Made by a program: the position numbers and the translations under genes. The notes beneath the pieces are model-generated. The model was not told the DNA's origin. It searched no databases and was given only the letters and a program-made list of their open reading frames with translations. DNA of 19,893 bases from Planctomycetota bacterium (lineage in GTDB: Bacteria > Planctomycetota > Planctomycetia > Pirellulales > Pirellulaceae), in NCBI GenBank assembly GCA_023430365.1, contig JAEZAS010000111.1, forward strand, positions 1 to 19,893. Direction: 5' to 3'. Below are positions 14,934-19,893 of this stretch, in pieces. Positions within the stretch are counted from its first letter, which is position 1. Every line of letters begins with the position of its first letter.

Positions 14934-15734
14934 TTACCCCGGTCCGACGCACAACTCGCGACAGACTTCTTCGACGGTGTCCGCGTCGATGGTCAGGATG
15001 TCCTTCGCCGCAGCGGCGACCAATGCGAGATTGGCCAGCTGCCCAAGCCGGCGCGGGTTGCCTTCGCTCGCTTCGAACAACACGCTGATCGCCCCGTCGT
15101 CGAACAGCGCGGATGGACAACCACACCGGGCCAGGCGGACGCTCAAATACTGGCGTACGTCGTCCAGATCCCAGGGAAAGACTTCGATTCGCAAGTCGGC
15201 CCGCTGGGCCAGCGAAGCCGGCAATCGTTCCACTGCTTCATAGCTAGCCGCAAGCACCACGGAGAGCAGGGGAGTCTGCGGCAGGCTGGCGAGCAGTTCG
15301 CTGACCTGCTGGAAATGATCGTCGCCCACGCGGTCCAGATCGTCGATCAACAGCACCGTGGACGTCTGGTCGTAGCGCAATTCCGCCAGGCGATCCGACA
15401 GCAGGCGCATCAAGCGCGACGGCGTCTGCCAACCGGGAAGAGACACTCCCAGTTGAGCGGCTATGCTGAACTGCAGTTCGCTCAGGTCTCCCTGCGCGGC
15501 GCTAACTAGCGCGGCCGCCAATCCCTGCCGGCGACGATTGCGGGCAAACACGCCGAGCAATAGCGACTTGCCGCTTCCGGGTGGACCGACAAGAAATCCC
15601 AGCCCCGACTGCGTGTCGCTCAGGAACTCCAGGCGGGCAATCGCTTCCTCATGACCCGCCGTCGGCACGTAGTGGGCCGGGACCGGCTGACTCATAAAGG
15701 GGGTTGCCGTGAGTCCGAAATGGGCGTGATACAC
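14934..15734 (-). CDS. ExeA/GspA-like AAA ATPase
   Basis: A 266-residue ATPase starting at GTG, chosen because GGAGGA (15741-15746) sits 6 bases upstream. MYHAHFGLTATPF is the classical ExeA-family N-terminus (Y..yFGL...PF). Walker A is GPPGSGKS (50-57) and Walker B VLLIDDLD (127-134); the C-terminal lid includes FEASEGNPRRLGQLANLAL. ExeA/GspA ATPases help assemble type II secretion systems, and similar ATPases act in exopolysaccharide or transposition loci. This one lacks the periplasmic peptidoglycan-binding extension and has no membrane helix, so it is a short cytoplasmic version. No secretion genes are nearby; its partner is more likely the downstream membrane protein. Confidence 0.88.
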   Translation of the reverse strand: MYHAHFGLTATPFMSQPVPAHYVPTAGHEEAIARLEFLSDTQSGLGFLVGPPGSGKSLLLGVFARNRRRQGLAAALVSAAQGDLSELQFSIAAQLGVSLPGWQTPSRLMRLLSDRLAELRYDQTSTVLLIDDLDRVGDDHFQQVSELLASLPQTPLLSVVLAASYEAVERLPASLAQRADLRIEVFPWDLDDVRQYLSVRLARCGCPSALFDDGAISVLFEASEGNPRRLGQLANLALVAAAAKDILTIDADTVEEVCRELCVGPG

Positions 15735-15740
15735 CGGCGG

Positions 15741-15746
15741 TCCTCC
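15741..15746 (-). promoter_or_regulatory. Shine-Dalgarno sequence deciding a GTG start
   Basis: GGAGGA on the reverse strand lies 6 bases before the GTG at 15732-15734 and supports that unusual start for the ExeA-like ATPase. Confidence 0.7.
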
Positions 15747-15870
15747 TTGACCACAGCGGAAGCGCGAGACATTCCGTAATTGTTCCTCAATCGGTAAAAT
15801 CGTGACCGCTTCTTGACAGTTTTTCGCCGAACCGCCTTTTCTCCTCGCTTGATCGGCTCACCCTCCCGCC

Positions 15871-16569
15871 ATGTCATCCCGCTTCTTCATAGAAACTCCC
15901 ATCACCGGCCAGCAGTGTCGGCTGACCGGTCCCGAGGCGCATCACCTGACGCGGGTCATGCGAGCCCAGATCGGCGACGAGATCACCTTGTTCGATGGCA
16001 GCTGTTTTGAATTCACCGGCAAGATCACAGGCATCGCCAAGGATCGGGTAGAACTCGAGATCGTCGATCGGCGACTGGTCGATCGGGAACTTCCCCATTC
16101 GGTGACGCTCGCGGTCGCTCTGCCCAAGGGGGACCGGCAGAAAGTGCTCGTCGAAAAACTGGTGGAACTCGGAGTCACGCGTCTCATTCCGCTGGTCACC
16201 GAGCGCGGGGTCGCTCAACCCGTTGAGTCGGCCCGCGAACGTCTGGCTCGCAGCGTGATCGAGGCGTCGAAGCAATGTGGCCGGAATCGCCTGATGGAAA
16301 TTAGCCCGCCGGTTGACGTCGAGCGACTCCTCCAATCGACTCCGGAAACGGTTTTGCGACTCGTAGCACATCCAGGCGACCGCCAACTGACTGAACTGGG
16401 ACCGGTCAGCGGCGATATTGTGGCGGCCGTGGGACCGGAAGGTGGCTTCACGGCGGAAGAAGTGTCTGCCTTCGATCAGGCCGGCTGGAACCGAGTCGCG
16501 CGCGGCGCCCGCATCCTCCGCATCGAAACGGCCGCCATGGCGATCGCCGCCTGGGCGTCGCTTCGCTAA
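15871..16569 (+). CDS. rsmE: 16S rRNA (uracil(1498)-N3)-methyltransferase
   Basis: A 232-residue SPOUT-family enzyme that methylates U1498 of 16S rRNA using SAM. Family signatures are clear: AHHLTRVMRAQIGD in the N-terminal PUA-like RNA-binding domain, ALPKGDRQKVLVEKLVELGV, EASKQCGRNR, GPEGGFTAEEV (188-198) and LRIETAAMA (216-224), the last two forming the SAM-binding knot. Length is near the family norm (about 240). No clear Shine-Dalgarno sequence precedes the ATG. It is transcribed divergently from the ExeA-like gene; the 136-base gap contains a TTGACA at 15813-15818 without a good partner -10 box. Confidence 0.95.
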   Translation: MSSRFFIETPITGQQCRLTGPEAHHLTRVMRAQIGDEITLFDGSCFEFTGKITGIAKDRVELEIVDRRLVDRELPHSVTLAVALPKGDRQKVLVEKLVELGVTRLIPLVTERGVAQPVESARERLARSVIEASKQCGRNRLMEISPPVDVERLLQSTPETVLRLVAHPGDRQLTELGPVSGDIVAAVGPEGGFTAEEVSAFDQAGWNRVARGARILRIETAAMAIAAWASLR

Positions 16570-16605
16570 GCGAGCGGCTAGAGCGCCGCCTCTCTGATAG
16601 TCCGC

Positions 16606-17346
16606 CTAACGACTCGCTTCCACTTCAGCGCCGATATCCGCTCCGATGGAGCCGCCGATCGCCGCTCCTTCGGGCCCACCGATCAACTCGCCAATCGCAC
16701 TGCCGATCCTGGACCCCGTGCGAATCCCTTCACCGGGATACACCGGTCTGCCGTAGGCGCGGCGATCATCGTACGCTCGGCCATCTTCGTAGTAAGGACG
16801 ATCCGAATAGCGGCGCACCGGTGGATCGCGGTAGTAAGCCTTCTCCCGATAGTACGCCGGCGGATCGGAGTACGCTTCGTCCTCATAGAATCGGCGGCTT
16901 CTGCGATCGTAGTACGTCCGCGAGTCGTCATATCGCCGCTCGGGCGCGTACGACCGGTAGCGTCGAACCTCGTCGCGGTAGGTTAACGGCGGCGGATAGC
17001 TGTCATATTCGTGAATGGCTGGCGGGTAGTCGGAATAGGACCGATAGGATCGCCGCGAGTACACCCGCCGATCGTCGTCCCAATCGTCTTGGTCATAGTG
17101 CTCGCGGTTGCGTTTATCCCACTCCCGGGCCGCCTCTCGCCGGTCCTTGTCGAGTTCTTTCAGAGCTTCGCGGCGGTCCTTCTCCCACTCGCGCTGGGCC
17201 TCCCGACGATCCTTTTCCCATTCCTTGAGTTCCTTGCTCGATCGGTCCCAGCCCCGACCGCGCCGGTCGTCATCGTCATCGCCACGGGTGTTCCCCAGGA
17301 GAATAGTCGCCAGCGCGACTACGGCAATAGTGATTGTGCGGCACAT
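16606..17346 (-). CDS. Secreted 11-residue-repeat, Tyr-rich glycine-zipper protein
   Basis: A 246-residue protein; GGAGG 8 bases before the ATG supports the start. A signal peptide (about 1-22) is followed by an acidic Asp run, then an 11-residue tandem repeat of the type WEKDRREAxRE (aligned positions Trp43, Trp54, Leu65, Trp76), as expected for a hendecad helix. The middle (about 95-205) is low-complexity and rich in Tyr, Arg, Asp and Pro. The C-terminus (211-240) is a glycine zipper with GxxxG repeats (GSRIGSAIGELIGG, AAIGGSIGADIGAE), which usually inserts in or associates with membranes. No enzyme motif is present. It may be a cell-envelope structural protein; this is inferred from composition only. 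Confidence 0.8.
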   Translation of the reverse strand: MCRTITIAVVALATILLGNTRGDDDDDRRGRGWDRSSKELKEWEKDRREAQREWEKDRREALKELDKDRREAAREWDKRNREHYDQDDWDDDRRVYSRRSYRSYSDYPPAIHEYDSYPPPLTYRDEVRRYRSYAPERRYDDSRTYYDRRSRRFYEDEAYSDPPAYYREKAYYRDPPVRRYSDRPYYEDGRAYDDRRAYGRPVYPGEGIRTGSRIGSAIGELIGGPEGAAIGGSIGADIGAEVEASR

Positions 17347-17414
17347 GCTTCAGCCCTCCTTCGATAGCTCGCCGTGCAAAGACTATTCCGCCTGCCTGGA
17401 GGCGGATCACCGCC

Positions 17415-18431
17415 CTAGTTGGCCAAAACCGGTTCTACATTCAGGTCCAGCAACCGCTCGCCGCGGACGACCCGCAGGACAAACGGCCGATCCTGCGGCA
17501 ATGTCGCCAGCAGTCGATGCAGATCGTCGATGTCGCTCACGCAGCGGTCGTTCACAGCAACCACGATGTCTCCACTCTGCACGCCTGCGATTGCCGCCGG
17601 TCCCCGTGCCAGCACTTCGGCGACTTCAACGCCTCGATCGGCGAGCAAGTCGAGATCCCGCACCAGCCGTCTCGGAATGAGCGCCGGCGCCACCGAGATG
17701 CCGAGCGACAGACGTCGCACCTTTCCATGGGTGAGCAATTCAGTCACAACCCACCGCGCCGTGCTCGAGGGGACCGCAAAGCCAAGCCCCTGGGCCAGCG
17801 CAATGATCGCCGTGTTGATCCCAACCACTCGGCCCCGACTATCGAGCAGCGGCCCTCCCGAGTTCCCAGGATTCAGCGGCGCTGTGTGCTGCACGATGTT
17901 CTCGATCAGTCGGCCTTGCTGGCTGCGCATTGAACGTCCGAGAGCACTGACCACGCCGGTCGAGACCGTCGACTGAAAACCAAGCGGATTGCCCATGGCA
18001 ATCACCAATTGCCCCGCCTGCAGCGACTCGGAATCGCCCAACTCGGCAAAGGGCAAGTCACGCGCGGCCAGCCGGATGAGCGCCACATCGGTCGCCGGAT
18101 CTTCTCCAACGAGCGTCGCGTCGAGCGTGTCGCCGTCCTGCGTGGTAGCCTTCAACTTGTCTCGTTCGTGCACCACATGGCTGTTGGTCAGGGCAAAACC
18201 GTCCGGCGTGATCAAGAAGCCGGACCCCATTCCGCCGCCAGAGCCCTCGCGCCGGCTTGTGATGGACACCACAGCGGGTCCAACCACCTTCACCACGCTG
18301 ATCACCGCCTGGGAATAAGCGTCGAGCAGATCATGATCGCGCAGCGGCGATGAGTTGGCGGCCGGCTGACTTCCGCCGGCATCCGAGTTCTGGATCAGTC
18401 GTAGTAGGTTTTGTGCTTCAGGAGTTAACAT
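17415..18431 (-). CDS. HtrA/Deg-like serine protease with one PDZ domain
   Basis: A 338-residue S1C protease. The catalytic triad is visible: His85 in TNSHVV, Asp115 in ATDVALI and Ser191 in NPGNSGGPL. A PDZ domain fills the C-terminal 90 residues (GVEVAEVLARGPAAIAGVQSGDIVVAVN). DegP/DegQ relatives degrade misfolded envelope proteins, but this one has no signal peptide or membrane anchor: the N-terminus (MLTPEAQNLLRLIQNSD) is polar. It may be cytoplasmic or use another export route. It lies 68 bases upstream of the repeat protein on the same strand and may be co-transcribed with it. The start has only a weak AGGCGGA upstream. Confidence 0.92.
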   Translation of the reverse strand: MLTPEAQNLLRLIQNSDAGGSQPAANSSPLRDHDLLDAYSQAVISVVKVVGPAVVSITSRREGSGGGMGSGFLITPDGFALTNSHVVHERDKLKATTQDGDTLDATLVGEDPATDVALIRLAARDLPFAELGDSESLQAGQLVIAMGNPLGFQSTVSTGVVSALGRSMRSQQGRLIENIVQHTAPLNPGNSGGPLLDSRGRVVGINTAIIALAQGLGFAVPSSTARWVVTELLTHGKVRRLSLGISVAPALIPRRLVRDLDLLADRGVEVAEVLARGPAAIAGVQSGDIVVAVNDRCVSDIDDLHRLLATLPQDRPFVLRVVRGERLLDLNVEPVLAN

Positions 18432-18493
18432 GTTGGTCCGCCTATCGTGATGGGCAGTCGTTGACGGTCAAAATCCGCCCGCCTGCCGAAATT

Positions 18494-19369
18494 TCAGGTT
18501 TCCACTTTGCTCTGCATTCTCTTTACCAGCCGCGAGAGCTCTTCTTTCATCTGGCCGGCCAGCAAATGCACTCGTTGCCCGTGACCTGGCAGCACCCACT
18601 CGAACGTGAACTGCTCCAGCCGCTCCATCGAAGCGACCTGCTCCGACCAACTGTGCCAGCAGTAGCTGCGCGAAGCGCCAAGCCGCTGCTCGTCTGGCTC
18701 CCACCAAAGATGATCGCCGGTAAACAGGTAGCGATTATCGACCAGCAGGACGACATGCCCAGCCGTGTGGCCGGGCGTTGGAATCGCAACCATTCCGGGC
18801 GATAGCTCGCGTGGCTCAAAGCCATCGAGCACGATCTCCGCCCCCGGCTGAGCGTCCAATTCGTTTCGATGAATGATTCGCTGGCTGCCGAACCGGCGGG
18901 CATACTTTTCGGCGTCCGCCACATCGTCGCTGTGAGTCAGGAAGATCTTCGTAACGCCTCCAAGCGCCTGAAACTTGTCCGCCAACGGTTCCAGGTACTT
19001 CGGCGAATCGATCAACCAATTGCCGCCGTCGCGCCGGACGAAGTAACTGTTGCCGCCGTACGACTTCGGCGAGTTGTAGCCGCAGTAGAAAACATCCCCC
19101 TCCAACCGCAGCGGAAAGTCCTCGCGCACTGCGGCCAGCTCCGCCTTCGTTTGGCCGCCGATCGACCCTGTGGGACAGCAAAGGGCCGCCCGCACTGCGG
19201 CTCGCCGCTCCGGGTCCCCGTTCGGTTGACGCTTCACAAACGAGTATTCCCCCGCCTCGCCAAACACCTTGGGCGCAAGCTGCCGACAGGTGTCGCAGTC
19301 GATGCAGGTCGTGTCGACGAAGAACTCGCCGGGCACATTTTCGGGAACACTCTTTGCGCGATTGGCCAT
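18494..19369 (-). CDS. Ferredoxin / metallo-beta-lactamase-fold fusion protein
   Basis: The ATG at 19369 (GGAA 7 bases upstream) gives 291 residues; upstream in-frame starts are less supported. Residues 16-72 form a ferredoxin-like 4Fe-4S domain with Cys22, Cys25, Cys28 and Cys64/Cys65-Pro (TCIDCDTC, CCPTGSIGG). Residues 85-285 form a metallo-beta-lactamase fold (NSYFVRRDGGNWLID, TPGHTAGH, LFTGDHLWW, LPGHG). The usual HxHxDH metal site is altered to THSDDVADAE; His146, His201, Asp219 and His263 remain as candidate ligands. Such fusions exist in bacteria and plants without a firmly known substrate. A TACAAT at 19390-19395 (reverse strand) could be its -10 box. The gene lies 62 bases upstream of the HtrA-like protease on the same strand. 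Confidence 0.88.
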   Translation of the reverse strand: MANRAKSVPENVPGEFFVDTTCIDCDTCRQLAPKVFGEAGEYSFVKRQPNGDPERRAAVRAALCCPTGSIGGQTKAELAAVREDFPLRLEGDVFYCGYNSPKSYGGNSYFVRRDGGNWLIDSPKYLEPLADKFQALGGVTKIFLTHSDDVADAEKYARRFGSQRIIHRNELDAQPGAEIVLDGFEPRELSPGMVAIPTPGHTAGHVVLLVDNRYLFTGDHLWWEPDEQRLGASRSYCWHSWSEQVASMERLEQFTFEWVLPGHGQRVHLLAGQMKEELSRLVKRMQSKVET

Positions 19370-19471
19370 CCAAGTTTCCTTGATGGACAATTGTACGCGC
19401 CTGGTCCACTTTTGACCGATCCGCTGGTCAGACCGTGGCACATCGCAACGCCGCGCGCCGAGTGCGCTGGC

Positions 19472-19867
19472 TTACTCAGCAGGCCGCGGATCGTCGGGGC
19501 CGAATCGGCCGCGATACTCGTCGGCTGGATACTTGCGGGCATTCTTGAGCATCTTGTCGTGCATCGCCGCGCTCACGTCGATTTGCAGCTCGTTGGCCAG
19601 CGCCAAGGCATACGACAAGACATCCGCCAGTTCCTCGGCCACTTCGGCCCGACGTCGGTCATCGCTGCTCACCGCGCGCGACTCTTCGACCGTGAGCCAC
19701 TGAAAGTGTTCCATCAGCTCAGCCGCTTCGATGGCGAGCGACATGCTGAGGTTCTTCGGCGAGTGAAACTGCCGCCAATGGCGCTCGTCGACGAATCGTC
19801 GGACGAGATCACGAAGCTGGGCGACGCTCGTTGCGTCGTCGCCCGGAGAAGAAGATGCGTGGCTCAT
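19472..19867 (-). CDS. MazG-like nucleotide pyrophosphohydrolase
   Basis: A 131-residue all-alpha NTP pyrophosphatase of the MazG/RS21-C6 (dCTPase-like) group, which hydrolyses (d)NTPs to monophosphates and pyrophosphate and cleans nucleotide pools. The metal-binding EXXE-EXXD pattern is intact: Glu47 and Glu50 in IEAAELMEHFQW, then Glu79 and Asp82 in EELADVLSYAL. The typical HSPKNLSMSLAIEAAEL and KNARKYP segments are present. Length suits a single-domain member. No strong ribosome binding site precedes the ATG. The ferredoxin/MBL gene follows about 100 bases downstream on the same strand. Confidence 0.93.
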   Translation of the reverse strand: MSHASSSPGDDATSVAQLRDLVRRFVDERHWRQFHSPKNLSMSLAIEAAELMEHFQWLTVEESRAVSSDDRRRAEVAEELADVLSYALALANELQIDVSAAMHDKMLKNARKYPADEYRGRFGPDDPRPAE

Positions 19868-19893
19868 GCCCGCATCTTAGCGAATTCAAGCGC

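Noticed and set aside
1..19893. CRISPR array, tRNA, rRNA, tmRNA or RNase P RNA
   Set aside because: No regularly spaced repeats and none of the characteristic conserved stretches were seen on either strand.

Overview
The window looks like chromosomal DNA from a planctomycete, most likely of the Pirellula/Blastopirellula type. The basis is the GC-rich coding sequence, a large secreted DUF1549/DUF1553 protein with an internal LamG-like domain (an expansion typical of Planctomycetes), secreted SH3-like and Tat-exported proteins, and many hairpin repeats between genes. I see no rRNA, tRNA, CRISPR array, integrase or transposase. Most of the region is ordinary core and lineage-typical sequence, but several intergenic stretches and a few proteins deviate from the expected pattern.

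Layout. Positions 1-164 hold the C-terminal end of a SEC-C zinc-motif protein. A repeat-rich stretch (165-692) and a related repeat copy at 2428-2572 bracket a reverse-strand gene for a membrane-anchored coiled-coil protein with DUF4041 and T5orf172 (GIY-YIG-like) domains. A long stretch with no convincing gene (about 2573-3393) leads to the promoter of the acpP-fabF fatty-acid operon. Next come a secreted SH3-like protein (+) and a converging AAA ATPase (-), separated by a composite hairpin element, and then the large DUF1549/LamG/DUF1553 protein (-). Divergent from that gene lies a forward cluster: a small prepilin-like protein, a NifS/IscS-like PLP enzyme that lacks the usual catalytic cysteine, and a Tat-exported alpha/beta hydrolase. 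Convergent to it are a small membrane protein and an ExeA-like ATPase that form a tight reverse pair; the 16S rRNA methyltransferase gene rsmE is divergent from the ATPase. The right end is all reverse strand: a repeat-containing glycine-zipper protein, an HtrA-like protease, a ferredoxin/metallo-beta-lactamase fusion and a MazG-like pyrophosphohydrolase.

How the parts fit. AcpP and FabF act together in fatty-acid chain elongation. The ExeA-like ATPase and its membrane partner are probably co-expressed. The other genes look like independent units. The most unusual signals are: (i) several unrelated intergenic elements that share one architecture, two hairpins in inverted orientation with compensatory stem changes, resembling REP/BIME elements; (ii) the repeat-bracketed DUF4041/T5orf172 gene; (iii) the desulfurase-like protein with Trp at the catalytic Cys position; (iv) a lone prepilin-like protein; and (v) an 11-residue-repeat, Tyr/Arg/Asp-rich secreted protein.
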